A stretch of DNA of 64,000 nucleotides from Mycolicibacterium sp. lyk4-40-TYG-92 (GTDB taxonomy: Bacteria; Actinomycetota; Actinomycetes; Mycobacteriales; Mycobacteriaceae). The notes beneath the pieces were generated by a model, which was not told the DNA's origin, ran no database searches, and saw only the letters and a list, made by a program, of their open reading frames with translations. Positions 6,953-17,148 of the stretch are shown here, piece by piece (positions within the stretch are counted from its first letter, which is position 1; the number at the start of each line of letters is the position of its first letter). The translations under genes and the position numbers were made by a program. The DNA lies in contig NZ_JARVRX010000023.1 in assembly GCF_030209435.1 (NCBI RefSeq), positions 1 to 64,000 of the forward strand, in the 5' to 3' direction.

Positions 6953-9900
6953 CACTGCCGAATGGCAATGTGGCAGCGCTGCTGGCCGAGCGAGCTGCCG
7001 AAGAAGGCTGGCGCGACCGACCCGCCTACCATGGTCCCAACCTCGTGACGCACGGCCAAATCCACGACGGTGCAGCATGTTTGGGAACCGAGTTGCGGCG
7101 ACGCGGCCTGTCCGCCGGGGATCGCGTCCTCCTGTGCCTTCCGGATTCGCCTGAACTCGTTCAGTTGCTACTGGCGTGCCTCGGCCGTGGCATCGTCGCC
7201 TTCCTGGCCAACCCCGAGCTCAATCGTCGCGACCACAGCTTCGCCGAAAACGACACGGAGCCGGCACTTGTCATCACGTCCGGCACGCTTCTCGACCATT
7301 TTCGGGAGTCAACCGCGGTAGCCGCCGCAGACCTGGTCGCCGAAGCCACCCATGCCGAGCCGGCCGGCTACGAGCAGCTGTCCGGTGATGCTCCTGCTTA
7401 CGCCACCTACACGTCCGGTACGACGGGCGCGCCGAAAGCCGCCGTCCATCGGCACTCCGACGTGTGGGCGTACGTCGAAGCGATGTGCGACCGGGCGTTG
7501 CAGCTCACTGCCCGAGACACCGGGTTATGCAGCGCACCTATGTATTTCGCATACGGACTGGGAAACTCCGTCTGGTTCCCGCTTGCCACAGGCAGTTCCG
7601 CGATCATCGTCAAACGGCCGGTGACCGCCGAAGCGACAGCCGAGCTGAGCGCCACATTCAGCGCGTCGGTGCTCTACGGCGTGCCAACGTTTTTCGCGCG
7701 CATCATCGAGGCATGCTCCCCTGACGCGTTCCGTTCGCTCCGCTGCGTGGTATCGGCCGGCGAGGCTCTGGACATCCGGCTCGCCGCGCGGATGACAGAC
7801 TTCTTCGGCGGCATCCCGATACTCGACGGCATCGGCTCGACGGAGGTCGGACAGACCTTCGTGTCGAACACCATCGACCAATGGCGGCCCGGAACCATCG
7901 GAAAAGTTCTGCCGCCCTACGAAATTCGTGTCGTCACGCCGGAGGGCGCGGCGGCGGGCCCCGGCGTTGCGGGGACACTCTGGGTCCGCGGCCCGTCGAT
8001 ATCCCCGGGGTACTGGAACCGGCCGGCCGGCCTGCTCGCGTGCGACGGCGACTGGCTCGACACCCGGGACAGGGTGACCATCGACGCCGACGGCTGGGTG
8101 ACGTACCACTGCCGCACGGACGACACCGAGATCATCGGGGGCGTCAACGTCAATCCGCGCGATATCGAGCGCCTCCTCACCGCGGACGACAGAGTCGCCC
8201 ACGCGGCCGTCGTCGCGGTGACGGAGTCACCCGGCGTATCGGCGCTGCAGGCGTTTCTCGTCCCGGCAGGGGACGCGGTCATCGACGAATCCGCGGTTCG
8301 AGACCTCCACCAGCGCTTGGTCTTTGAGCTGTCCGCGGTCCAGGTGCCGCACCGATTCGCCGTGGTCGAGCAGCTCCCCCGCACTCCGACCGGCAAGCTC
8401 GTCCGTGCTGCGCTTCGCGCCGAGAGCCCGGCGCCGCCCATCTGGGACAACCCCGCCGCCGAGCCGCCACCGGTGGCGCCGGCGCCCAGTCCCGAACGCA
8501 CACCGAACGCTGTGACGCTCGGCGAGCGGTTCGCCATCCTGCAGCAGGAACAGCACCGCCTCGTGGCGGACACGGTGTGTGCCGAGGTCGCGAAGATGCT
8601 GGGGCTGGCCGACCCGCAGTCGCTGAGCCGGGACCTCGCGTTCTCCGAGCTCGGCTTCGATTCGAAGATGACGGTCGAACTCCGCAATCGACTGACGGCC
8701 GTTACGGGACTGCACCTTTCGGACACCGTCGGCTGGGATTACGGCTCGATCGCGCAACTGGCCCGGCATGTGGAAGCCCAACTGTCTTCCGGCAACAGCC
8801 CGGCCGCGCCGGCCCCGTCAACGGGGGTCGACGAACCGATCGCCATCGTGGGCATGGGTTGCCGGTTCCCCGGCGGGGTGGATACGCCGCAGGGGCTGTG
8901 GGAAATGGTCGCCGGTGCCCGGGACGTCGTGTCGGAGTTCCCGACCGACCGGGGTTGGGATACCCACGGCTTGTTCGACCCGGATCCCGATGCGCCGGGC
9001 AAGACCTACACCCGCTGGGGAGGTTTTCTCACCGATGTGGCCGGCTTCGACGCCGGCTTCTTCGGGATCGGCCCCAGTGAGGCACGGACGATGGATCCGC
9101 AGCAACGGTTGCTGCTCGAGTGTTCGTGGGAAGCCTTGGAACAGGCCGGGATCGACCCGACCTCGTTGCACGGATCCGCCACCGGGGTGTTCACCGGAAT
9201 CTTCGCGCAGCGCTACGGTGCCGCGGGGACCGACAGGCTGGAAGGCTACGGGCTGACCGGTTCGGCGTTGAGTGTGGCCTCGGGCCGGGTGGCTTATGTG
9301 TTGGGGCTGCAGGGACCCGCGGTGTCGGTGGATACCGCGTGCTCGTCGTCGTTGGTGTCCCTGCACTGGGCACTGCAGTCGCTGCGCTCGGGTGAATGCG
9401 ATCTGGCCTTGGCCGGCGGCGTGACGGTGATGACGTCGCCGGAGACCTTCATCGGGTTCAGCAGGCAACGGGGCCTGGCCCCTGATGGGCGGTGCAAGGC
9501 TTTCGCGGGTGCCGCCGACGGGACGGCGTGGGGTGAGGGTGCCGGCGTCCTGGCGCTGGAGCGGTTGTCGGATGCCCAGCGATCGGGGCATCCGGTGCTG
9601 GCGGTGGTGCGCGGCAGTGCCGTCAACCAGGACGGCGCCTCCAATGGCCTGACCGCACCCAACGGGCCGTCCCAGCAGCGCGTGATCCGGGCCGCCCTGG
9701 CCGCCGCAAGGCTGACGGCCGCCGACGTGGATGTGGTCGAGGGCCATGGGACGGGCACCACGTTGGGCGATCCCATTGAAGCGCAAGCACTTTTGGCCGC
9801 CTACGGGCAGGAGCGCCCGGCGGACCGGCCGTTGTGGGTGGGTTCGATCAAGTCGAACATGGGTCATACCCAGGCCGCCGCCGGGGTGGCCGGGGTGATC

Positions 9901-12900
9901 AAGATGGTGCAGGCGATGCGCCACGGCGTGATGCCGGCGACGCTGCACGTCGATGTCCCGTCCCCGCGCGCCGATTGGGACCGCGGCGCGGTATCGGTGC
10001 TGACCGACGCCCGGGATTGGCCGCTCGACGGGCGCCCACGCCGGGCCGGCGTGTCGTCATTCGGCATCAGCGGCACCAATGCGCATGTGATCTTGGAGCA
10101 GGGCCCGCCGGATGAACCGGCGAGCGCCGAAGTGGTGAACCCGAGTGGCTTATCGGCTCTGCCATGGGTCATTTCGGCGAAATCAGTCGAGGCGCTCAGC
10201 GCGCAGGCAGCGCGGTTGTCGGCACATCTGCGCGTTCGTCCGCGGCTCGAGCCTGTCGACGTGGGGTACTCGCTGGCTCGGCGTTCGACGTTCGAGCACC
10301 GAGCAGTGGTGCTGGGCAGCGATCGTCAGACGCTCGCGGAAGCACTGGCCGCCCTGGCCGCCGGCGCGCCGGACGCGGCAGTCGTGACCGGCCGCGCGGG
10401 CCCCGTGGGAAAGTCGGTGGTCGTATTTCCCGGGCAGGGCGCACAACGCCTCGGGATGGGCCGGCAGCTGTATGACCAACTGCCGGTGTACGCCAAGGCT
10501 TTTGACGACGTGGCCGACGAGTTGGATCGGCATCTGCGGTTGCCGCTGCGCCAGGTGCTCTGGGGCTCCGACAGCGGTCTGCTCGACAGCACCGAATTCG
10601 CGCAGCCGGCGCTGTTCGCGGTGGAAGTATCGTTGTTCGCGGTGCTACGCAGCTGGGGCGTGACCCCGGACTTCGTGATGGGTCATTCGGTTGGCGAGTT
10701 CTCGGCGGCGTACGTCGCGGGCGTGCTCGCCCTGCCCGACGCCGCACTGCTGGTCGCCGCCAGGGGACGCCTGATGCAGGCCCTACCGCCGGGCGGTGCG
10801 ATGACCGCGGTGAGTGCCGCCGAAGACGCGGTGACGCCGCTACTGGCCGAGGGCGCGGTGATCGCGGCGATCAATGCGCCTGAGTCGGTGGTGATCTCGG
10901 GGCCGCGGAGCGCCGTGAATGCAACGGCTGACCGGCTGGCCGCGCACGGCCACCGGGTGCATCCGCTGGCGGTCTCGCATGCCTTCCACTCACCGCTGAT
11001 GGAGCCGATGCTCGACGAGTTCGCGCAGATCGCCGCTCGGGTCGAGCCGCGACCGCCGCAGATTCCGCTGATCTCGAACGTGACGGCCCAATCAGTGTGC
11101 GCAGACGGCGATTTCGGCTCGGCGCGGTACTGGGTCGAGCACATACGGCGGCCGGTGCGTTTCGCCGACAGCATCCAGACCCTGCAGACTCACGGGGCGA
11201 CCCACTTCATCGAGGTCGGTCCGGGTGGCGGCCTGACGGCCGCCGTCGAACAGTCGCTGCCGGCGGCCGAACCGGTCACGGTGTCACTGCTGGGCAAGGG
11301 CCGGCCGGAGCTTGCGGCACTGCTGCACGGAGCCGCGCGGTTGTTCACCACCGGTGTCCCGGTCGCGTGGCCGGCGGTGTTCGCCGGCTCGGGTGGACGC
11401 CGGATCGAGTTGCCCACGTATGCATTTCAGCGGCGGCGGTTCTGGTCGATGCCGACCGCAGCCGGATCCGCGGGCACCGCCGCGCTGGGCCTGGACGCCG
11501 CGCAGCACCCGTTGTTGAGCGCCGTGGTCGAGCGGCCCGATTCCGGCGGAGTGGTCTTGACCGGGCGGCTCTCCTTGGCAGATCAACCCTGGCTGGCCGA
11601 GCACCAGGTCGGCGGCGTGATGCTGTTTCCGGGTACCGGGTTCGTGGAGCTGGCCATCCGCGCCGGCGACGAGGTGGGTTGCGGCGCCATCGAGGAGTTG
11701 GTGCTGGCGGCGCCCCTGGTCCTGGACGAGGAGGCCGCGACCCAACTTCAGGTGGTGGTGGGAGCGGCCACCGAATCAGGCAGCCGGGCTGTCTCGGTGT
11801 ACTCACGGAAAGCTGAACCCGAAGCCGAGTGGCTGTTGCACGCCGAGGGCACGCTGACGCCCACCGCCGCAGCGCATTCCGGAGACCTGACGCGGTGGCC
11901 ACCGTCGGGCGCGGAAAGCGTGGACCTGTCGGGCGCCTATGCGCGGCTGGCCGACCGCGGCTACGAGTATGGGCCGGCATTCCAGGGCCTCGTCGCGCTC
12001 TGGCGACGCGGCCAGGAGCTCTTCGCCGAGGTGACCGCGCCCGGTGAGGCCGGCGCGGTCGACCCGATGGGCATCCATCCGGCTGTGCTGGATGCGGTGC
12101 TGCATGCCGCAGGTCTCGCCATCGACACATCCCAGACGACGCTGCCGTTCTGCTGGCGTGGCGTGACACTGCATGCCGGTGGCGCGGGGCGGGTGCGGGC
12201 CCGCATCACCGTGCTGGGGCATGACGAGCTGTCGGTGGACGTCGCCGACGACACCGGTTCGCCGGTGCTGACGGTCCGCTCGCTGACCACCCGCCCGATC
12301 ACGGCCGGCCAGCTCCCCACCGCAGCCGGTGGCGCCGGGCCACTTGAAGTGGTGTGGACGCCAATAGCGCTGAACCACAATGTGATCGACCACGATCAGG
12401 TGGTCGAGTGGGAATGCGCGGCGGCGGGCGACGACGTGGTGGGTGCGGTGCACGAGGCCACCCGCGCGGCCCTCGAGGTGTTGCAGGACTGGCTGACCGA
12501 GGAACGGGCGGGCACGCTGGTGGTGTCGACCTGTGGCGCGGTGGGACTGCCCGGCGCGGATGTCAGCGATCTGGCCGCCGCGGCGGTGTGGGGTCTGGTG
12601 CGCTCGGCGCAGGCCGAAAACCCCGGGCGGATCATGCTTCTCGACACGGACGGCACACTGGACGCGGCAGCGGTGGCCGCTGCCGGCGAGCCTCAACTGG
12701 TGGTGCGGGCCGGCAAGGCGTACGCCGCCCGGTTGGCCTCGGCCCCTGCACTTTTGGCGCCGCCGGCGGGTGCATGGCGGTTAGCCGTGGGCGGCGACGG
12801 AACGCTGGAGAATCTCGTCATCCTGGACTGCCCCGAAGTGGAGGCACCGCTGCAGGCCGGCGAGGTGCGCGTGGCGGTGACGGCGGTAGGGGTCAACTTC

Positions 12901-15900
12901 CGCGATGTGATGGCGGCCTTGGGCATGTATCCCGGCCAGGCCCCGGTACTGGGCGCCGAGGGCGCGGGTGTGGTGGTCGAGGTTGGCCCGGACGTATCGG
13001 GTCTGGCAGTCGGTGATGCCGTGATGGGTCTGCTGGCCGGCACCGGCCCGGTAGCCGTGGCCGACCAGCAGTTGCTCACCACCGTGCCGGAGGGCTGGTC
13101 GCTCGAGCAGGCTGCAGGTGTGTCGGTGGCATTTCTGACGGCGCTGTACGCGTTGTCGGATCTGGCCGGGCTCTGCGCCGGGGAATCGGTGCTGGTGCAC
13201 GCCGGTACCGGCGGGGTGGGCATGGCGGCAGTGCAACTGGCCCGCCACTTCGGGGCGGACGTCTTTGTCACCGCCAGTCCCGGCAAGTGGGGCACGTTGC
13301 GCGCCATGGGTTTTGACGACGACCACATCGGCGATTCCCGAACCCTCGACTTCGAGGCCAAGTTCCTGGCGGTCACCGAGGGTCGCGGGGTCGACGTCGT
13401 GCTCGACTCGCTGGCCGGTGAGTTCGTGGACGCGTCGCTCAGGTTGCTGATCCGCGGTGGGCGTTTCATCGAGATGGGCAAGACCGACATCCGCGACGCC
13501 GAGTCCGTCGCCGCCCGATATCCCGGTGTTCGGTACCAGGCGTTCGATCTCTCCGAGGCCGCACCGCAACGGATGCAGGCGATGCTGTGCGAGTTGACCA
13601 AACTCTTCGAAACCGAGCGGCTTCGGCCACTGCCCGTCACCACGTGGGATGTCCGCTGCGCCGTGGAGGCCTACCGGTTCATCAGCCAGGCGCGCCACGT
13701 CGGCAAGGTGGTGCTGACGATGCCGACGGCGCTATCGGATCGGCTGGCCGACGGCACGGTGTTGATCACCGGCGCCACCGGAATGGTCGGCGCGGAACTG
13801 GCCCGCCATCTGGTCAGCGCCTACGGGGTGCGGCACCTGGTGCTGGCCAGCCGCCGCGGGGACCGCGCCGAAGGGGCCGCCGAGCTGGCCGCCGCGCTGG
13901 AAAGTGCCGGCGCCCACGTGGAATTGGTGGCCTGCGACGTATCCGATCCGGGCGCGGTCACGGCGCTGGTGGCGCAATTGGCGCAGTGCTGCCCACCGCT
14001 GCGCGGAGTGATCCACGCCGCCGGGGTGCTCGACGATGCGGTGATCGGCTCGCTGACCCCGGACCGGCTGGCAAAAGTGCTGCGCGCCAAGGTGGATGCG
14101 GCCTGGAACCTGCATGAGGCCACTCGCGAGCTGGATTTGGCGATGTTCGTGTTGTGTTCCTCGATCGCCGCCACCGTGGGCTCACCGGGTCAGGGCAATT
14201 ACGCGGCGGCCAACGCTTTCCTGGACGGCTTTGCCGCCCATCGGAGAGCGCTGGGCCTGCCCGGCACGTCCCTCGTGTGGGGGTTGTGGGAACAGTCGAG
14301 TGGAATGACGGCCCATCTGAGCGACCGCGACCTGGCCCGGATCGGCAGCAGCGGGCTGGCACCGATGAACCCCGAGCAGGCGCTGACACTTTTCGATGAC
14401 GCGCTGACGATCGACCACCCCGTCACGGTGGCCGCCCGCCTGGACCGCGCGGCACTGAACACCAAGGCCCGCAACGGAAATCTGCCGGCGTTGTTCAGCG
14501 GGCTCGTCCGCAGCCCCCGGCGACGCGACCCCGTCGAGCCCACCGGGTCGACATCGGCGCTGACGCAGCGCCTCGCCGGGTTGGCGCGCGACGAGCAACA
14601 TGCGCTGCTGGCCGAGACGGTGTGTGCGCAAGCGGCGGCGGTTCTGGGCCACCCCACACCCGGGGAGATCGACCGCGATGCCACGTTCGAGGATCTGGGC
14701 TTCGACTCCCTGACCGCTGTCGAACTGCGCAACCGCCTCAAAACCGTTACCGGCCTGGCCCTGCCACCCACGCTGATCTTCGACCACCCCAGCCCCGGCG
14801 CGCTTGCCACCCATCTGGCCGGGTCGCTCACCGGCACCAGCGCGCCTGCGGCAACTCACGTCGGCCCGAGTGACCAGGCCCCGGTGGACGACCGGCTCGC
14901 CCATCTGGACCAGGCCGCGTTCCTGGCACTGCGCGCGAGCCACGGCACGAGACTGCAGATGACGTGGATCTACGACCGGGCCGTCGACGTCGCCGCCTTG
15001 CGGCGGTTTCACCACAACCTCGGCCACGGGCTGCTGGGACGCCGGATCGAGCGCTCGTCATTGCCGTTCGCGCGTGATCGCTGGGTCCTGTCTCCGGCGG
15101 CACCCGACATCGACTTCGCCGCCACGGCACGGCCGCGCGCCGACGTGAGCGCCTGGTCCGACGAACGCGCCCGCCTGCCCCTCGATCCCGAGTGGGGCCC
15201 CGGATGGCACCTCGGGGTTCTCCCTCTCGAGGGTGGCGCCACCGCGATCAGTCTCGTGGCGTCGCACCTCATCGTCGATGCCATCGCGTTCGGGCAGGCC
15301 GTCGCCGACGCTGTCGAGGGCAGGACGCACGACCTGGGTTATCTGCCCCCGGCGTCACGCCCCCGCGGCCGCGCGCTGCGTGCGGACCTGCGGCAGACGG
15401 TCAGGGACCTGCCCGACGTGGCGCACGCCGTGGCCGCGGTGGCTCGGATGGCCCGCCGCGAACGGGGCGAGCTCCGGCCACCGGCCACGGCAGCACCCGC
15501 TGCCCCGCGCGGGATCGACGCCGAGCGGACGGTCGACGTCCCCGGACTCACCGCGCAGATCGACCTCACCGAATGGGATGCCCGCGCGAAAATTCTTGGC
15601 GGGGGCAGCAACTCGCTCGTCGCCGGCATCGCGTGCCGACTCGCGGTGGCGGCGGGGCGCGTGCAGGAGGACGGCACCGTCACCCTGCGTTTCGTGCTGT
15701 CGCGGCGCACCGAGGGCGATACCCGCGCGAACGCGCTGACGAGTGCCGACGTCGTCGTCGACCCCACGCACGCGGCGAAGGACCTCAGCGAGATCCGCGC
15801 CAAGGTCACGCGCGCCACGCTCGAGACCATCGAGAACCCTGACGACGAGGCTCTGGCGCCGACAGCGCTGGCGGCGATAACGCCGAAATGGGCCGTCAGG

Positions 15901-16221
15901 AAGTTCGGCGCGATGGCCGCGGGCGGCGCCATCCTCCCCGTCACCTGCTCCAACGTCGGCGACGTGCCGCCCGCGGTGAACCGGCCCGACGGCACCGACG
16001 CCGCCTACCTGTCGATGAGATCGATCGAACCCGACATCACGAAGGGCTTGCTCGAGGCCATGGGCGGACAGCTGTTCCTGTCCTCGAGCCGGGTGGCGGG
16101 GAAGATGTCGATCCGGATCTCTGCCTATCTTCCGGGTCGGCCCAATACCCGGGAAGCGTTGCGCGACATGGTGTCACGCACCCTCGCCGAATTCGCTCTG
16201 GACGCGCAGATCGACTACTGA
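6949..16221 (+). CDS. Fused p-hydroxybenzoyl-AMP ligase/ACP - reducing PKS module - acyltransferase (FadD22-Pks15/1-like plus condensation-like domain)
   Basis: 3,090 residues from the ATG coupled to the lyase stop. Order: adenylation domain 1-500 (TSGTTGAPK at 155; MYFAYGLGNSVWFP, as in benzoate ligases and FadD22); ACP with Ser572 in GFDS; KS from about 627 (Cys798, His933, His973); AT (Ser1247 in GHSVGEF; HAFH at 1344-1347, malonyl-CoA type); DH (His1552 in HQVGGVMLFP, Asp1715); ER (NADPH loop near 2085, HAGTGGVG); KR (TGATGMVG near 2271, Tyr2418; LDD motif, B-type); ACP with Ser2587; condensation/PapA-like domain about 2645-3090 with HLIVD at 2773-2777. In M. tuberculosis FadD22 loads pHBA and Pks15/1 extends it iteratively to p-hydroxyphenylalkanoates. 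Here both are one chain and the last domain probably transfers the chain to an alcohol or amine. All catalytic residues look intact. Acceptor and number of extensions are unknown. Confidence 0.88.
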   Translation: MTLPNGNVAALLAERAAEEGWRDRPAYHGPNLVTHGQIHDGAACLGTELRRRGLSAGDRVLLCLPDSPELVQLLLACLGRGIVAFLANPELNRRDHSFAENDTEPALVITSGTLLDHFRESTAVAAADLVAEATHAEPAGYEQLSGDAPAYATYTSGTTGAPKAAVHRHSDVWAYVEAMCDRALQLTARDTGLCSAPMYFAYGLGNSVWFPLATGSSAIIVKRPVTAEATAELSATFSASVLYGVPTFFARIIEACSPDAFRSLRCVVSAGEALDIRLAARMTDFFGGIPILDGIGSTEVGQTFVSNTIDQWRPGTIGKVLPPYEIRVVTPEGAAAGPGVAGTLWVRGPSISPGYWNRPAGLLACDGDWLDTRDRVTIDADGWVTYHCRTDDTEIIGGVNVNPRDIERLLTADDRVAHAAVVAVTESPGVSALQAFLVPAGDAVIDESAVRDLHQRLVFELSAVQVPHRFAVVEQLPRTPTGKLVRAALRAESPAPPIWDNPAAEPPPVAPAPSPERTPNAVTLGERFAILQQEQHRLVADTVCAEVAKMLGLADPQSLSRDLAFSELGFDSKMTVELRNRLTAVTGLHLSDTVGWDYGSIAQLARHVEAQLSSGNSPAAPAPSTGVDEPIAIVGMGCRFPGGVDTPQGLWEMVAGARDVVSEFPTDRGWDTHGLFDPDPDAPGKTYTRWGGFLTDVAGFDAGFFGIGPSEARTMDPQQRLLLECSWEALEQAGIDPTSLHGSATGVFTGIFAQRYGAAGTDRLEGYGLTGSALSVASGRVAYVLGLQGPAVSVDTACSSSLVSLHWALQSLRSGECDLALAGGVTVMTSPETFIGFSRQRGLAPDGRCKAFAGAADGTAWGEGAGVLALERLSDAQRSGHPVLAVVRGSAVNQDGASNGLTAPNGPSQQRVIRAALAAARLTAADVDVVEGHGTGTTLGDPIEAQALLAAYGQERPADRPLWVGSIKSNMGHTQAAAGVAGVIKMVQAMRHGVMPATLHVDVPSPRADWDRGAVSVLTDARDWPLDGRPRRAGVSSFGISGTNAHVILEQGPPDEPASAEVVNPSGLSALPWVISAKSVEALSAQAARLSAHLRVRPRLEPVDVGYSLARRSTFEHRAVVLGSDRQTLAEALAALAAGAPDAAVVTGRAGPVGKSVVVFPGQGAQRLGMGRQLYDQLPVYAKAFDDVADELDRHLRLPLRQVLWGSDSGLLDSTEFAQPALFAVEVSLFAVLRSWGVTPDFVMGHSVGEFSAAYVAGVLALPDAALLVAARGRLMQALPPGGAMTAVSAAEDAVTPLLAEGAVIAAINAPESVVISGPRSAVNATADRLAAHGHRVHPLAVSHAFHSPLMEPMLDEFAQIAARVEPRPPQIPLISNVTAQSVCADGDFGSARYWVEHIRRPVRFADSIQTLQTHGATHFIEVGPGGGLTAAVEQSLPAAEPVTVSLLGKGRPELAALLHGAARLFTTGVPVAWPAVFAGSGGRRIELPTYAFQRRRFWSMPTAAGSAGTAALGLDAAQHPLLSAVVERPDSGGVVLTGRLSLADQPWLAEHQVGGVMLFPGTGFVELAIRAGDEVGCGAIEELVLAAPLVLDEEAATQLQVVVGAATESGSRAVSVYSRKAEPEAEWLLHAEGTLTPTAAAHSGDLTRWPPSGAESVDLSGAYARLADRGYEYGPAFQGLVALWRRGQELFAEVTAPGEAGAVDPMGIHPAVLDAVLHAAGLAIDTSQTTLPFCWRGVTLHAGGAGRVRARITVLGHDELSVDVADDTGSPVLTVRSLTTRPITAGQLPTAAGGAGPLEVVWTPIALNHNVIDHDQVVEWECAAAGDDVVGAVHEATRAALEVLQDWLTEERAGTLVVSTCGAVGLPGADVSDLAAAAVWGLVRSAQAENPGRIMLLDTDGTLDAAAVAAAGEPQLVVRAGKAYAARLASAPALLAPPAGAWRLAVGGDGTLENLVILDCPEVEAPLQAGEVRVAVTAVGVNFRDVMAALGMYPGQAPVLGAEGAGVVVEVGPDVSGLAVGDAVMGLLAGTGPVAVADQQLLTTVPEGWSLEQAAGVSVAFLTALYALSDLAGLCAGESVLVHAGTGGVGMAAVQLARHFGADVFVTASPGKWGTLRAMGFDDDHIGDSRTLDFEAKFLAVTEGRGVDVVLDSLAGEFVDASLRLLIRGGRFIEMGKTDIRDAESVAARYPGVRYQAFDLSEAAPQRMQAMLCELTKLFETERLRPLPVTTWDVRCAVEAYRFISQARHVGKVVLTMPTALSDRLADGTVLITGATGMVGAELARHLVSAYGVRHLVLASRRGDRAEGAAELAAALESAGAHVELVACDVSDPGAVTALVAQLAQCCPPLRGVIHAAGVLDDAVIGSLTPDRLAKVLRAKVDAAWNLHEATRELDLAMFVLCSSIAATVGSPGQGNYAAANAFLDGFAAHRRALGLPGTSLVWGLWEQSSGMTAHLSDRDLARIGSSGLAPMNPEQALTLFDDALTIDHPVTVAARLDRAALNTKARNGNLPALFSGLVRSPRRRDPVEPTGSTSALTQRLAGLARDEQHALLAETVCAQAAAVLGHPTPGEIDRDATFEDLGFDSLTAVELRNRLKTVTGLALPPTLIFDHPSPGALATHLAGSLTGTSAPAATHVGPSDQAPVDDRLAHLDQAAFLALRASHGTRLQMTWIYDRAVDVAALRRFHHNLGHGLLGRRIERSSLPFARDRWVLSPAAPDIDFAATARPRADVSAWSDERARLPLDPEWGPGWHLGVLPLEGGATAISLVASHLIVDAIAFGQAVADAVEGRTHDLGYLPPASRPRGRALRADLRQTVRDLPDVAHAVAAVARMARRERGELRPPATAAPAAPRGIDAERTVDVPGLTAQIDLTEWDARAKILGGGSNSLVAGIACRLAVAAGRVQEDGTVTLRFVLSRRTEGDTRANALTSADVVVDPTHAAKDLSEIRAKVTRATLETIENPDDEALAPTALAAITPKWAVRKFGAMAAGGAILPVTCSNVGDVPPAVNRPDGTDAAYLSMRSIEPDITKGLLEAMGGQLFLSSSRVAGKMSIRISAYLPGRPNTREALRDMVSRTLAEFALDAQIDY

Positions 16222-17114
16222 CCGGCCGCCTCGGCCCGTTCCCGGGCCGCGCGTGCCACCGGTGAGTACTCCAGGTAGTCCAGCGCCATCTGCGTGGACG
16301 CCTCGGCGTTCGGGTGATAGCCGGGCCGGATGTAGCGCAGCGGCACCGTCACCATGAGCAGCCAGGGTCCCGGTACCCGGTACTCCCGGGAGGCGCGCAA
16401 CCAGTCACGCAAGCGCGGCTTGGCCGTGATGGTCGGGTCTTTCTCCATCAGATAGCGAATGCCCCGGTACCACGTGAACAGGAACCCGGGCGCGGTGAGC
16501 AGCATGGTCACCGCCCGCATGACGTAGTTGCCGCACAGGTGCTGGTAGATGTCGAACACCAGCGCCCGGTGCTCGATCTCCTCGGCGCCGTGCCAGCGCA
16601 GCAGGTCGAGCATGGTCGGATCGGCGCCGGCGTAGTCGAGTCCGCGGTTCTGGATGGTCCATTGCCCCAAAGCCGCATTGAACGGTTCGAGCGCCGCTGC
16701 GACCGCCAGGCGCTGATACAGCGACCACCGCTGCACCACCCGCGGCAGTCGCGACTGCTTGTCGCCCACGGCGGGCAGTTCCTCCTGCATCGAGCCGGTG
16801 AACGGTGTGCTCTCGATGCCCTGCTCCGCCAGATGCTGCAGCACCATCTGGTGTGCCTGCGCGTGCCAGCCCTCCTGCTGCACGAACGGCTTGATCGCGG
16901 CTTTCATCTCCGGGTCGGTGACGAGCGGTTCGGCCTCGTTGACGACCTGGATGAACCAGCGCTCACCGGCCGGCAGCATCAGATGCAGCACGTTCAGCAT
17001 GTGGGTGGAGAACGGGTCGCCGGGGACCCAGTGCAGCGGCGTATCCGACCAGTCGAACCGGACTTTTCGGCGATGGGTCGGATATCCGTCGTGGTGGACC
17101 TCGTGATCAGTCAT
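16215..17114 (-). CDS. Predicted metal-dependent hydrolase (PF10118/COG3687 family)
   Basis: 299 residues, ATG at 17114. It has the family's acidic/histidine pattern: FVQQEGWHAQAHQ around residue 80-92 and WHGAEEIEHRALVFD around 180-195, resembling a diiron or ferritin-like four-helix arrangement, plus hydrophobic stretches (AVTMLLTAPGFLFTWY) that could associate with membrane. The biochemical reaction is not established; members are often annotated only as predicted metal-dependent hydrolases and are abundant in mycobacteria. Its stop overlaps the PKS stop by seven bases in convergent orientation. A Gap-like membrane protein gene lies upstream on the same strand, 34 bases away, so the two may be co-transcribed. 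Confidence 0.8.
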   Translation of the reverse strand: MTDHEVHHDGYPTHRRKVRFDWSDTPLHWVPGDPFSTHMLNVLHLMLPAGERWFIQVVNEAEPLVTDPEMKAAIKPFVQQEGWHAQAHQMVLQHLAEQGIESTPFTGSMQEELPAVGDKQSRLPRVVQRWSLYQRLAVAAALEPFNAALGQWTIQNRGLDYAGADPTMLDLLRWHGAEEIEHRALVFDIYQHLCGNYVMRAVTMLLTAPGFLFTWYRGIRYLMEKDPTITAKPRLRDWLRASREYRVPGPWLLMVTVPLRYIRPGYHPNAEASTQMALDYLEYSPVARAARERAEAAGQ

Positions 17115-17148
17115 CCAGACTCTTTTCCCAGTTGGAGCCGGTTCAACC

